Assembly (NCBI RefSeq): GCF_009068765.1
Contig: NZ_CP035534.1
Span: 1,364,001-1,428,000, forward strand
Length of the DNA stretch: 64,000 bases
Reading direction: 5' to 3'
Source: Sulfurimonas hydrogeniphila
GTDB lineage: Bacteria > Campylobacterota > Campylobacteria > Campylobacterales > Sulfurimonadaceae
Shown here: positions 42,501 to 50,856 of the stretch, piece by piece
How positions within the stretch are numbered: the first letter of the stretch is position 1
How the letters are laid out: each line of letters opens with the position of its first letter
Translations under genes and position numbers: made by a program
The notes under the pieces: model-generated
Database searches by the model: none
The model's input: the letters and a program-made list of their open reading frames with translations, nothing else
Told to the model about the DNA's origin: nothing

Positions 42501-43204
42501 TGACACTGCAACAGTGTTCTGAGAGGATTCGTCAAGTAGTCATACCCATTGTAAATCGTAAATATCCCGTATAAAATCACAGCCACTGAAGAGAGGCTCA
42601 TCATCATATTTCTAAAACTCGTCGCAGAGGCAAGAGAAGATAAAAATCCTAAAGAAAACATTGCCGGAATAGTACTGATACCGAAAATAAACATTACCAA
42701 AGCACCGTAAAGCGGACTTGCCGTACTTGCAGCCGTGATGGCAAAAAAGTAAACAAAACCGCAAGGAAGCAGTCCGTTTAACATACCGAGAATAAAAAAG
42801 CTTGTATTTGATTTTGAGTGTAAAATAGCCTGAAAAGATTTTTTGTAAAAATGTGATGAAGAGATGGAATGTTCTATCAATGTAAGAAATTTTATTTTTC
42901 CCATTAACGACAAACCTGCCAAAATCATTGCAGTTCCTGCGATGATGAGCAGTGTACCGTTTGCGGTATTGCTAAAAGTTGCCACCCCGCCGATTGCGCC
43001 AAAGAGTGCTCCTAAAATTGTATAGGTCAACACACGTCCAAAGTTATACAGCAGATGAGCCACTGTTTTGGAGACCTTGGAGCTTGCAGGTTCAATTTTA
43101 ATGGTTGAATAGGCAAGGACGATACCCCCGCACATACCGATACAGTGTCCAAAAGAGCCTAAAAAAGCGATAGTGACAATTGTCAATAAATTTACCGTAT
43201 CCAC
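42497..43204 (-). CDS. DsbD_2/SafE-like membrane transporter
   Basis: A 235-residue protein with six hydrophobic helices and the paired motifs GHCIGMCGG (near residue 19) and NGLLPCGFVY (near 141), as in the DsbD_2 / sulphite exporter TauE-SafE-like group often linked with cbb3 oxidase and copper handling. The Cys/Met/His in the first helix could bind copper. It follows a NosL-like gene by 1 nt, which supports copper traffic. Its 3' end overlaps the convergent gene by 4 nt. Confidence 0.8.
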   Translation of the reverse strand: MDTVNLLTIVTIAFLGSFGHCIGMCGGIVLAYSTIKIEPASSKVSKTVAHLLYNFGRVLTYTILGALFGAIGGVATFSNTANGTLLIIAGTAMILAGLSLMGKIKFLTLIEHSISSSHFYKKSFQAILHSKSNTSFFILGMLNGLLPCGFVYFFAITAASTASPLYGALVMFIFGISTIPAMFSLGFLSSLASATSFRNMMMSLSSVAVILYGIFTIYNGYDYLTNPLRTLLQCH

Positions 43205-43205
43205 A

Positions 43206-43709
43206 CTATTGTCCCAGCAGCTGTTTTCTTATTTTTGGATCTTTCATTGTTTCGCCTCGGAGCATTTTTAGACGCATCGTATCGAAATCGACCATGCCCT
43301 CTTTTTTGTGCTCATAAGCTCCAAAGCCATACCCCATAGGTGTCAGTTCATTTAATGTATAATAGGCCTTTCTTCCGTCTATCCATCGGTGCGTATCTCT
43401 GCTCATCACCCAGATAACGGCCCTGTCTTGAAATTTTTTGTCACTGAGCCAATGCACAAAATCCCCATGATCATGAAAAAACCAGGTCTTCCCATCGGGT
43501 GCGACAACCTGAGAGGCATATGTCAAATCATCTATGACCATGCCACAGTCACTGTCTTGAAACTTATGCAACTCCATTTTCAAAGGCAACTGTTTAAGAT
43601 TTCCCTCTTTGATAACAACCATTTTCTGCGTTTTTTCCAAAGAGAGAAAAAGTGTAACAATAACAATAACAATAATTCCGATAAGAAGAATCGGCATAAA
43701 TTTTTTCAT
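43206..43709 (-). CDS. NosL-like copper-binding protein, membrane anchored
   Basis: A 167-residue protein with one N-terminal membrane helix (residues about 4-24) and a periplasmic domain like NosL. DSDCGMVIDDLTYASQV (near 53) carries the C-G-M copper motif, and FFHDHGDFVHWL (near 77) the following NosL-like strand. NosL proteins deliver Cu(I) to nitrous oxide reductase; here no nos genes are in view. It is not a lipoprotein, unlike typical NosL. It probably works with the DsbD_2-like protein encoded next. Confidence 0.78.
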   Translation of the reverse strand: MKKFMPILLIGIIVIVIVTLFLSLEKTQKMVVIKEGNLKQLPLKMELHKFQDSDCGMVIDDLTYASQVVAPDGKTWFFHDHGDFVHWLSDKKFQDRAVIWVMSRDTHRWIDGRKAYYTLNELTPMGYGFGAYEHKKEGMVDFDTMRLKMLRGETMKDPKIRKQLLGQ

Positions 43710-43766
43710 ATTTTTTTAACCTTTATGTGAAATATGTCCTTCAGCCCAATTAAACAGCTTTTTTAA

Positions 43767-43830
43767 AACCGGTACTTCATACAATTTAGACTTTTGCACA
43801 CCCAATAGTCGGCACTAAAGTACCGATTCC
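43767..43830. repeat. Degenerate relative of the IS-target palindrome
   Basis: AACCGGTACTTCA at 43767 and CGGCACTAAAGTACCGATTCC-like sequence (43810-43830, written here as CGGCACTAAAG + TACCGATTCC) match the outer arms of the palindrome rebuilt at 25545-28452, including the preceding T run, but the left inner arm has diverged. This empty copy confirms that the palindrome is a repeat family rather than part of the IS. Confidence 0.6.
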
Positions 43831-43866
43831 GATGAAGCATTATATAGCGAAATTGTTACAGTTGTA

Positions 43867-44343
43867 TTAATCTCTTCTTTTTTTACCTTTTCCCAGATCA
43901 TCATAATGCAAAAACCTTTGTAAATCCTCTTGCAAATCCTCGTCCAAAGCATCCCAGATTTCTTTTTTTTGGGCATATCTGGGGAGATCTTCTTTTTTTG
44001 ACTTTTTAATATCCCGGATAAGGTAATGATAGCGTACAATTTTTTTCGTGTATTCACTGATAAAAGGCCAGTTTTTTATAATCTGATAACTTTTCTCTTC
44101 ATGGTCCGTAAAACTCCATTCATGAAACTCATAATCCTCTGCATCTTTTTTATAGGCAACAAAAGGCTTTCCGATATCATGCAAAAGTCCTGCAGCAAAA
44201 AACTTGAAATCTCCCGCTTTGAGGGCATAATATGTCACACGAAGCGTATGCAGCAAAACACCGTGCTGATGCCATTTGTTCTGTGTAAAAAAGAGCGAAT
44301 CCAAAAAAGCATAGGAAAATATTTTGTTGTTTGTTGTATTCAC
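43867..44343 (-). CDS. HD-domain phosphohydrolase
   Basis: A small HD-superfamily protein (158 residues from the preferred start). KWHQHGVLLHTLRVTYYAL gives the first His, GLLHDIGKPFVAY the HD pair, and FTDHEEKS a further metal ligand. An ATG at 44370 is open, but a GTG at 44343 follows AAAGGAG by 5 nt and overlaps the xerH-like stop as GTGA, so I choose it. HD proteins of this kind are nucleotidases or (p)ppGpp-type hydrolases; the substrate is unknown. Confidence 0.8.
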   Translation of the reverse strand: MNTTNNKIFSYAFLDSLFFTQNKWHQHGVLLHTLRVTYYALKAGDFKFFAAGLLHDIGKPFVAYKKDAEDYEFHEWSFTDHEEKSYQIIKNWPFISEYTKKIVRYHYLIRDIKKSKKEDLPRYAQKKEIWDALDEDLQEDLQRFLHYDDLGKGKKRRD

Positions 44344-45167
44344 AGTGACTCCTTTGCCATAGGATGACATACTTCTACAGTATCTTTTAAATCCTGTTTT
44401 TGAATATGGGTGTATATTTGTGTTGTCAGCAGTGAAGCATGCCCTAAAAGTTCCTGTACTACCCGTAAATCGGCTCCACCACGAATCAGTGAAGTTGCAT
44501 AGGAGTGACGCAGTACATGGGGGGAGACTCCAAGATATTTTTGTGTTATTTTATACGCGGAAATTCGACTGAGTTTTCCTCCCTGGTAATTACACCAGAC
44601 ATACTCTTTTTGCATGTTACATGTAAGCAGATAGGCATCTATTGCCTGTTTTGCAACTTTTGCCAGAGGAACAATGCGCTCTTTTTCTCCCTTTGCGTGC
44701 CTTACATGTAACCATCCGCCTTCTATATCGCCGAGTTCCAGCTCCAGACATTCGCTGATACGCGTGCCGCTTGCATATAAAAACAGTATAAGGGCATAGT
44801 CTCGCAAGCCTATCCAGTTGCTTCTGTCTATCAGGTCCAGACCGTGTAATATATCTTCATAAGATAAAAATTTCGGAAGAAGTTTTGGAATTTTTGCAAA
44901 TTTCAGTTTCGTTTTTTCACTGCTGAATTGCTGTCTGTAGCAAAATTCAAAAAAGGCATTGACAGAGGAGAGCTTTCTGTTGAGTGTGCGTTTGTTTTCA
45001 TACGAAGACAAGAGAGTCATAAGTTTTTGTGTATCAAGAAAAATCAACGGTTTGGAGAGTTTTTCTTCAATGGCACACAGATCACTTTTGTACGCCTCTA
45101 CACTCTTTTTACTCAAAGCTCTTGTTACAGTAATATACTCTAAAAAAGCTTCCAGTTCGTTTGACAT
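44340..45167 (-). CDS. xerH: Tyrosine recombinase, XerH/XerD-like
   Basis: A 275-residue tyrosine recombinase. The N-terminal SAM-like core-binding domain covers residues about 1-85, and the catalytic part shows ASGTRISE (Arg), KGEKERIVPL (Lys), PHVLRHSYATSLI (His-x-x-Arg), LLGHASLLTTQIYTHI (His and Tyr). Campylobacterota usually resolve chromosome dimers with one such enzyme, XerH. No second Xer and no attachment-site or integron context is seen. Two TTACATGTAA copies lie in the gene. It abuts the lipoprotein gene with no gap. Confidence 0.85.
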   Translation of the reverse strand: MSNELEAFLEYITVTRALSKKSVEAYKSDLCAIEEKLSKPLIFLDTQKLMTLLSSYENKRTLNRKLSSVNAFFEFCYRQQFSSEKTKLKFAKIPKLLPKFLSYEDILHGLDLIDRSNWIGLRDYALILFLYASGTRISECLELELGDIEGGWLHVRHAKGEKERIVPLAKVAKQAIDAYLLTCNMQKEYVWCNYQGGKLSRISAYKITQKYLGVSPHVLRHSYATSLIRGGADLRVVQELLGHASLLTTQIYTHIQKQDLKDTVEVCHPMAKESL

Positions 45168-46163
45168 CTATTGTATAGAAATTTTCTCATTATCTACAAA
45201 GAAGGCTTTTTTACCGACAAAAACAAGCCCGTCATCCAAATCCACTTCATGAACGGTATAATCAAATGTTTTTTTATTGACCACTATCATATACCCCTCT
45301 TTTTCCAGAACATATAAATTATCTCCATCACTGATCATCCCCAAAAAGTGTGCAAAGGGAAACTTTATTTTAGAATCAACCTGCAAAGAGGGTGTCAAGG
45401 AGAGTATTTCTCCCTGTTTTGTTGTAATATACAAAGCTTTTTCATCATGCACGATATTTCGTAATTCATATTTGGCACGCAGTTCTTTTTGCGAAAGTGA
45501 CAAGATTTTGGAATCACTTGCGGCAATGATTTTATCATCAAATATACTGAAATAGACAATATTGTTAAAATAGTCATCAGACGAGACTATGACAGTTCTG
45601 AGTCTTTTTTTCAGTTTTGTATTCACAATGATGACTTTGCCGTCTAATGTTGAAAAGATAACCAGATCATTCATAAAGTACGGCTGAACAATTCGAATAT
45701 CATTGGCTATCGCTTTGCCGCCCTGTTCTTTGAACAAAAGCTCTTTTGAATGCATATCATATAAGGCTATTTCATTATTGGCAAACAAAACTGCCAGAAT
45801 ATTATCTTTGACACCTGCGGTTGCTATTGTTCTTTTTAAGGCAAAATGTTTTGTCATTTTCGCTGATTGCTCTGATGTAAGCGTCAAGTTTCCGTCAATT
45901 GCGGCAGATAAAACCCAACCGTCACTTTCACCGAGTACTCTTTGATGCTCTTTGTCTATTTGTATGCTTATATTTCCGTCTCTGTCTAAAACTTTTCCAT
46001 TATCCAAAAGTGCCGTATTTGATGAAATATCAACTATTTCATCTTCAATTTTGGCATGATTTTTCCAGTCATAAGAAACTTTTTTTGGTGTAAAAACCTC
46101 TTTTGTACTACATCCGCTCAGCAATACAAGCATAATTGATGCTAAAAATATATATGTTTTCAA
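45168..46163 (-). CDS. BamB-like beta-propeller lipoprotein
   Basis: A 331-residue lipoprotein with signal peptide and lipobox LVLLSGCS (Cys about residue 18), followed by repeating beta-strand blades with weak similarity to PQQ/WD40 propellers (DNILAVLFANNEIALYDMHSK, NDLVIFSTLDGKVIIVN). With the adjacent YfgM-like gene (3 nt away) it mirrors the yfgM-bamB order of gammaproteobacteria, so a role in outer-membrane protein assembly is plausible. Sequence similarity to BamB is weak by eye. Confidence 0.65.
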   Translation of the reverse strand: MKTYIFLASIMLVLLSGCSTKEVFTPKKVSYDWKNHAKIEDEIVDISSNTALLDNGKVLDRDGNISIQIDKEHQRVLGESDGWVLSAAIDGNLTLTSEQSAKMTKHFALKRTIATAGVKDNILAVLFANNEIALYDMHSKELLFKEQGGKAIANDIRIVQPYFMNDLVIFSTLDGKVIIVNTKLKKRLRTVIVSSDDYFNNIVYFSIFDDKIIAASDSKILSLSQKELRAKYELRNIVHDEKALYITTKQGEILSLTPSLQVDSKIKFPFAHFLGMISDGDNLYVLEKEGYMIVVNKKTFDYTVHEVDLDDGLVFVGKKAFFVDNEKISIQ

Positions 46164-46166
46164 AGT

Positions 46167-46763
46167 CTATTTTACTCCATAGTGCATTAAAGCACGGGAA
46201 ACCTGTGCCAATGGAGAGTTCACACTGATCATACTGAGTTTTGAATGTGCCTCTTCTATCTTTTTGTCATGCATTAGTAAAATTGCAAGTTGCACCTGAG
46301 CCAAGTCCCTGTATATTGCATCCTGTTTTTCAGTGTACTCTTCAAGTTTATTGCTATCCTGAAGATTTTGTGCCACTTCATAGCTTGACAAATCACCAAG
46401 CAGTAAAGCCTGAGAATTTTGCAGTTTTTCCAATTCTTTTATATTTTTGCTCACAACGGCCCGGGAATAGACCCAAAGATCATGCAGGTTCGGACTTAAA
46501 GTTGCCAAAGTTGCCAGTGTCGCTTCATCTTTCGGATTTTTCTGTAATGTCAAAAGTGCCTGGTTTGCCGCTTCAAGTGTATGCTGTTTGTTAATATTGT
46601 ATGCAATGTCACCGGCAACAAACAGTGCAATTGCCACAACAGAACCTATCATTGCTTTTTTGTATTTTTTTACAAATTTCTCCGTAACCACTGCTTTTTC
46701 AAAAAACTTTTCTTCTGATGTCAGCTCTTCTTTTACCATTTCAATATTTTCTTTTAAACTCAA
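46167..46763 (-). CDS. YfgM-like membrane-anchored TPR protein
   Basis: A 198-residue protein with a cytoplasmic N-terminus (about 37 residues), one membrane helix (AMIGSVVAIALFVAGDIAY), and a periplasmic helical domain of TPR type (LEAANQALLTLQKNPKDEAT, DLAQVQLAILLMHDKKIEEAHSKL). This layout matches YfgM, a SecYEG-associated periplasmic chaperone. The next gene is a BamB-like lipoprotein, which supports the assignment. Confidence 0.7.
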   Translation of the reverse strand: MSLKENIEMVKEELTSEEKFFEKAVVTEKFVKKYKKAMIGSVVAIALFVAGDIAYNINKQHTLEAANQALLTLQKNPKDEATLATLATLSPNLHDLWVYSRAVVSKNIKELEKLQNSQALLLGDLSSYEVAQNLQDSNKLEEYTEKQDAIYRDLAQVQLAILLMHDKKIEEAHSKLSMISVNSPLAQVSRALMHYGVK

Positions 46764-46831
46764 AAATTCTTCCTTATATCTATATCGATTGTTTTATAAA
46801 GTTTCTAATATTACCCATAAATAAGTTAAAG

Positions 46832-46853
46832 TTTTATCAAATATATGATAAAA
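46832..46853. promoter_or_regulatory. 8-bp-arm palindrome between divergent genes
   Basis: TTTTATCA-AATATA-TGATAAAA, perfect arms, in the 119-nt space between the yfgM-like gene (minus) and gatC (plus). It may be an operator or part of the gatC promoter. Confidence 0.35.
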
Positions 46854-46882
46854 TCAAAATAAACTATTATACAGGACAGACA

Positions 46883-47173
46883 ATGCAAGTAGATGACACA
46901 CTATTAACACGACTGGAAAAACTTTCCTATTTACATGTAAGCGATGATAAACGTGAAGAAATTATATCGCAGCTCTCAGAAATAGTAAGTTTTGTAGATA
47001 ATTTAAGTGAGTTGGATACAAGTGAAGTGGATAGTACTTTTGCTATGGATGACCGAGCAACACCTTTACGCGAAGATATTCCCAAATGTGACAGTACCAT
47101 CAGCCAGGAAATTTTAAAACACGCTCCAAAAAGTGCAGATGATTTTTTCATCGTTCCTAAAATCATTGAGTAG
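46883..47173 (+). CDS. gatC: Glutamyl-tRNA(Gln) amidotransferase subunit C
   Basis: GatC stabilises the GatCAB complex that converts Glu-tRNA(Gln) to Gln-tRNA(Gln). At 96 residues it has the expected helices and the conserved middle and tail: QLSEIVSFVDNLSELDTSEV and RATPLREDIPKCD, ending APKSADDFFIVPKIIE. The frame is open upstream, but the ATG at 46883 has AGGA 8 nt before it and gives the standard length. gatA and gatB are not in the window. Confidence 0.93.
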   Translation: MQVDDTLLTRLEKLSYLHVSDDKREEIISQLSEIVSFVDNLSELDTSEVDSTFAMDDRATPLREDIPKCDSTISQEILKHAPKSADDFFIVPKIIE

Positions 47174-47177
47174 TGCC

Positions 47178-47519
47178 ATGATAAAAGTTTATGGCATTAA
47201 AAACTGTGACAGCGTCAAAAAAGCACTCTCTTTTTTTAAAAAACACAATCTGGCGTATGAACTTTTTGATTTTAAAACACAGCAGCTTCCATCTGAAAAA
47301 GTAGACTACTGGGTGTCAAAAGTCGGCATCAAACCCCTCTTCAATACCAGAAGCACCACCTACAGAAATCTCAAACTCAAAGAACTGAACCTGGACGAGC
47401 AGCAACAACAGGAGTGGCTCTGCAAAGAAAACCTGCTGATTAAGCGTCCTGTCGTAGAGTATAACGATGATGTTCTTGTCGGTTTCAATGAAGAACAATA
47501 CCAAAGGAGTTTTTTATGA
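47178..47519 (+). CDS. ArsC/Spx-family thioredoxin-fold protein
   Basis: A 113-residue member of the ArsC/Spx/YffB family: KVYGIKNCDSVKKALSFFKKHNL at the N-terminus with a single Cys (C-D-S-V), and the family segment LFNTRSTTYRNLKL near residue 54. There is no CxxC, so it is closer to YffB than to Spx. Arsenate reduction is not established. The start follows the gatC stop by 4 nt; the end overlaps pilT by 4 nt. Confidence 0.85.
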   Translation: MIKVYGIKNCDSVKKALSFFKKHNLAYELFDFKTQQLPSEKVDYWVSKVGIKPLFNTRSTTYRNLKLKELNLDEQQQQEWLCKENLLIKRPVVEYNDDVLVGFNEEQYQRSFL

Positions 47520-48613
47520 ATGAAGAAGTAAAAACAGAGAGTTCCACGCAACGCTTAGATATCAAAAAGCTGTTAAAAAGTGTCTTGGCATTTAAATCTT
47601 CGGATTTACACCTTGTTGTAGGCAGTGAACCGCAAATCAGAATAGACAAAGAGTTGCGTGCTTTGAATCTTCCTGTCCTTACCGCCAATGATATTGAAGA
47701 GATGGCCTATTCTCTCATTGAAGACAAACAAAAGAAAGTTTTTGAAGAGCGCAATGAACTGGACTTCTCATTTGAACTCAAAGATGTTGGTCGTTTTCGT
47801 GCAAACTTTTACAGAACCATTCACGGAATTGCCTGTGCTTTTCGTATGATTCCTATAGAAATTCCGACACTGGACGAATATGGAAATCCGCCTATTTTCA
47901 AAGAACTGGTAAAAAAAGAAAAAGGACTTATTTTGGTCACCGGTCCTACGGGTTCTGGTAAATCAACAACACTCGCTTCCATGCTGCATGAGATAAATAT
48001 GACAGAACGTCGTCATATTATCACCATTGAGGATCCTGTGGAGTTTGTTCATAAAAACATCAAATCTCTTTTTTCTCAGCGTGATGTGGGAAACAGTACA
48101 GAATCTTTTGCCACAGCACTCAAATACTCACTGCGTCAAGATCCGGACATCATTCTCATCGGGGAAATGCGGGATGCCGAAACCATCGGTGCCGCACTTA
48201 CAGCAGCCGAAACAGGGCACCTGGTATTTGGAACCCTGCATACAAACTCTGCACCGGGAACAATCAACCGTATTATTGATGTATTTGACGGAGAAGAACA
48301 GGCCCAAATTCGGGCACAACTCTCCTCTTCTTTGGTAGCGGTTATTGCACAGACACTTATTCCAAGAATAGGCGGCGGTAAAGTAGCCACACAAGAGATA
48401 CTTATTACAAATCCGGCAATCCAAAATCAGATTCGAGAAGACAAAGTGCACCAGATTTATTCTCAAATGCAGTTAAACCAGCAAGAGACACATATGACAA
48501 CACAGACACAACAACTCATAGAACTGCTTCAGAAAAATATTATCTCAAAAGAAAATGCCATTAAAAACTCCAACAGACCCGAAGAGTTAATGAAAATGAT
48601 AGGTTCCCTTTAG
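47516..48613 (+). CDS. pilT: Type IV pilus retraction ATPase PilT
   Basis: A 365-residue secretion ATPase. After a PAS-like N-terminal domain (SDLHLVVGSEPQIRIDKEL) come Walker A GPTGSGKSTTLASM (near residue 143), the Asp box region IEDPVEFVHKN, Walker B DPDIILIGEMRDAETI, and the His box ETGHLVFGTLHTNSA. PilT depolymerises type IV pili for twitching and DNA uptake. The latter is of interest given the highly repeated TTACATGTAA motif. The 3' end overlaps the convergent MidA gene by 4 nt. Confidence 0.93.
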   Translation: MNEEVKTESSTQRLDIKKLLKSVLAFKSSDLHLVVGSEPQIRIDKELRALNLPVLTANDIEEMAYSLIEDKQKKVFEERNELDFSFELKDVGRFRANFYRTIHGIACAFRMIPIEIPTLDEYGNPPIFKELVKKEKGLILVTGPTGSGKSTTLASMLHEINMTERRHIITIEDPVEFVHKNIKSLFSQRDVGNSTESFATALKYSLRQDPDIILIGEMRDAETIGAALTAAETGHLVFGTLHTNSAPGTINRIIDVFDGEEQAQIRAQLSSSLVAVIAQTLIPRIGGGKVATQEILITNPAIQNQIREDKVHQIYSQMQLNQQETHMTTQTQQLIELLQKNIISKENAIKNSNRPEELMKMIGSL

Positions 48614-49608
48614 GAACCTTTTCGAAAACGAATCATTTTAAATCTTTCCCCCAAAAAGTTTGGCATGATGAGCATCTTTACTTTTTCAAGTTCCTGTTTG
48701 TATATTTTTTCATCAGCATGCTCTCTAAGCATCTCCAAAAGTTCTAAAATACCCATATCAACGAGTGCGACCATCTGCGCTTTGAATTCTACAAACTTCA
48801 CCCCTGCCTCTTCATAGGCATCCTTTACATGTAAGAAGGTGACATCATAGGTGATATCGCTTTTTGCAAAGAGTTCTTCTGTGTTTAAACCCTCTTCAAA
48901 GAACGGATGCACTTCATGCTTTGTATAAATTCTGAGTGAAAAATCGGGACGGGCCTGCATCTCACCGTAATCAAAGCTTATAAATTCAAACTTCTTCGCA
49001 GCATTTGCCATCTCTTTTGCAAATGCTTCATATCCTCGTGCAATTTCCCCTCTGTCTTTGTGGTATTTTTTTGCCTTTTGCTCCACCCAGTCATCTTGCT
49101 CATCAAAAATCACTTTATGGTTTTGTACCCGTGCACTTTTGCCTTTAAAATACAGTTCACAGGGAAATGCATCAAATATTTCATTGGCTATAAAAAAGGC
49201 ATTGTTACATGTAAGGTCAGAGAGAGATTTGTAATGTTTCAAAGATACAGCATCACCAAAACTTTCTGAAAAATATTCTCTTTGATGTTTCTGCAAATCA
49301 TCAAAACGTTCTATAATGACAAACTCAAAACTTGACAACAGCTCCGGTCGCAGAGTATAAAGAAACTCACACACATCCGCCAAAAAGTACCCATGATGTG
49401 CCCCTATTTCACAAATAACCGCATCTTTTTGTAAAAAACCTTCATCAACAAGTGAAATAATATGCCTGGCAATGGTACCGCCAAAAAATTTGCTTGTACT
49501 GACTGCCGTATAAAAATCACCCTCTTTGCCTATATTTTTGTATGTTGCATAATAGCCGTTTTCACCATACAGCCACTCTGCCATATATTCACTAAATTTT
49601 TGACTCAT
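48610..49608 (-). CDS. MidA/NDUFAF7-like SAM-dependent methyltransferase
   Basis: A 332-residue methyltransferase of the DUF185 type. GDFYTAVSTSKFFGGTIARH (near residue 30) is the family N-terminal signature, VICEIGAHHGYFLADV (near 64) the SAM-binding loop, and FIANEIFDAFPCELY (near 135) the next conserved block. The eukaryotic homologue methylates an arginine of complex I. A role for the bacterial protein is not settled. It carries two exact TTACATGTAA copies. Confidence 0.88.
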   Translation of the reverse strand: MSQKFSEYMAEWLYGENGYYATYKNIGKEGDFYTAVSTSKFFGGTIARHIISLVDEGFLQKDAVICEIGAHHGYFLADVCEFLYTLRPELLSSFEFVIIERFDDLQKHQREYFSESFGDAVSLKHYKSLSDLTCNNAFFIANEIFDAFPCELYFKGKSARVQNHKVIFDEQDDWVEQKAKKYHKDRGEIARGYEAFAKEMANAAKKFEFISFDYGEMQARPDFSLRIYTKHEVHPFFEEGLNTEELFAKSDITYDVTFLHVKDAYEEAGVKFVEFKAQMVALVDMGILELLEMLREHADEKIYKQELEKVKMLIMPNFLGERFKMIRFRKGS

Positions 49609-49620
49609 TCTTTTTCCCGT

Positions 49621-50856
49621 TTATTTTTCATTGCTGATATACATTTCATACAGATTCAAGAGTTCCAACTGCTTGTCCAGCTCATATATTTTTGTATCTA
49701 TATTTTGTATCCGCAAAGAATTTGCAAGTCTTTGCACATCATATTCTGTCTTGTACCCAGCCTTAAAAAGTTTTTTTGTATCTTCCAAAAGCTTCGTATA
49801 TAATACGATATTTTCATTACTCAACGCTATCTTTTTATTATAATTTTCTATATTGTGCATGACCTGTTCATACAAAGAGTTCAATTCTCTTTGTTTGTCT
49901 TTTAACACAATTTTTGCCTTTAAGTAGTCTACTTTTGCAGATTCTATATCTCTGAATGTATTAATATCGAGTGGAATTGAAAGGGCAATACCATAATCAT
50001 AGTAGTTTAACTCATTTGAATTGCTGACTATTGTCGGACCTACCTGAAAAGCCTGATTTGTCGTAAGCTTCCAGTTATATCCTGCTGTAAGATTTACTTT
50101 TGGAAGATATTTTGCAAGAGTAACATTTTTATTGTATCTGTTTTTCTCTGTCTGGGCTCTATCCATTTGCAGCACTATATTATGTTGTAAAAACTCGTCA
50201 TGTTCTAAAAGTTTTAATTTCGGAATAGCGACTTTTGTATAATCCAAATCACTCAAAGCATGAAAGGAGCTTACAAGTTTTTCCTTCGCAGCCTGAATAT
50301 CGTACAAAACAGACAAGGCTGTATTTTTTTGAATCACAGCATCATCTAAAAACCCTGAATCAAGCTGTCCGCTGAAATACTCCTCTTTTTTCTGTTGCAG
50401 ATTTATTTCACTGTTTTTAATTTGCAGTTTTTGCTTTTGCTCTTTGAACTCTGTTTGTTTTATCTGCATCAAAACAGCAATAGTATCTTTAATCATTTTT
50501 CGCTTTGCCACATCAATAGAGTATTTCGTATAATATTTACTCGCATTGGCAAATTTTATGCCGTAATAGATCCCTCCGCTTTGAAAAATTGGCTGATTTA
50601 TGCGAATAGCCGCATTTTGGTTTGACTGTCCAACACCAAAAGCATTGTTTTTGGAGTAACTGTAATTGATCTGAACAGGAACTATCCATGAGTCACGCAG
50701 TTTGGAACTCTCCGCTTCATTTTTTTCATAATCATACTGAAACTGCAACTGCTTGTAAGAAGATATGAATTGCTCCAGACCAGCATTGTCATCAGCTCCA
50801 AAAAGAGGGAAACTACAGCTGAGACATAGCAGAGTTAAGAGCACTGAAGCCTTCAT
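49621..50856 (-). CDS. TolC-family outer-membrane efflux protein
   Basis: A 411-residue protein with a signal peptide (MKASVLLTLLCLSCSFPLFG) and long coiled-coil helices of the TolC type (residues about 120-200 and 290-380), interspersed with beta segments such as VQINYSYSKNNAFG and NLTAGYNWKLTT. The ATG at 50856 has AGAGGAA upstream; the codon before it is TTG. The gene overlaps the 3' end of argD by 44 nt, a long overlap. An HlyD-like adaptor gene is two genes upstream. Confidence 0.85.
   Translation of the reverse strand: MKASVLLTLLCLSCSFPLFGADDNAGLEQFISSYKQLQFQYDYEKNEAESSKLRDSWIVPVQINYSYSKNNAFGVGQSNQNAAIRINQPIFQSGGIYYGIKFANASKYYTKYSIDVAKRKMIKDTIAVLMQIKQTEFKEQKQKLQIKNSEINLQQKKEEYFSGQLDSGFLDDAVIQKNTALSVLYDIQAAKEKLVSSFHALSDLDYTKVAIPKLKLLEHDEFLQHNIVLQMDRAQTEKNRYNKNVTLAKYLPKVNLTAGYNWKLTTNQAFQVGPTIVSNSNELNYYDYGIALSIPLDINTFRDIESAKVDYLKAKIVLKDKQRELNSLYEQVMHNIENYNKKIALSNENIVLYTKLLEDTKKLFKAGYKTEYDVQRLANSLRIQNIDTKIYELDKQLELLNLYEMYISNEK

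Larger units (their letters stand above)
113..49214. repeat. Dispersed palindrome TTACATGTAA (16 exact copies)
   Basis: Exact copies begin at 113, 899, 1810, 2977, 6365, 16903, 23758, 28538, 29327, 29764, 38082, 44617, 44702, 46931, 48825 and 49205. One-mismatch copies begin at 8373, 9108, 11619, 15299, 15409, 16525, 53199 and once in each IS (26351, about 27814). All 16 exact copies are inside coding sequence, on genes of both strands. Flanking bases are not conserved. In eight the frame reads L-H-V, and in the other eight x-T-C-N/K; the third frame would give a TAA stop and is not used. Confidence 0.85.

Noticed and set aside
43710-45167. A dif-type site near the XerH-like gene
   Set aside because: No 28-40 bp dyad with Xer-type half sites could be recognised in the adjacent non-coding sequence; the palindrome at 43767 belongs to the IS-target family.
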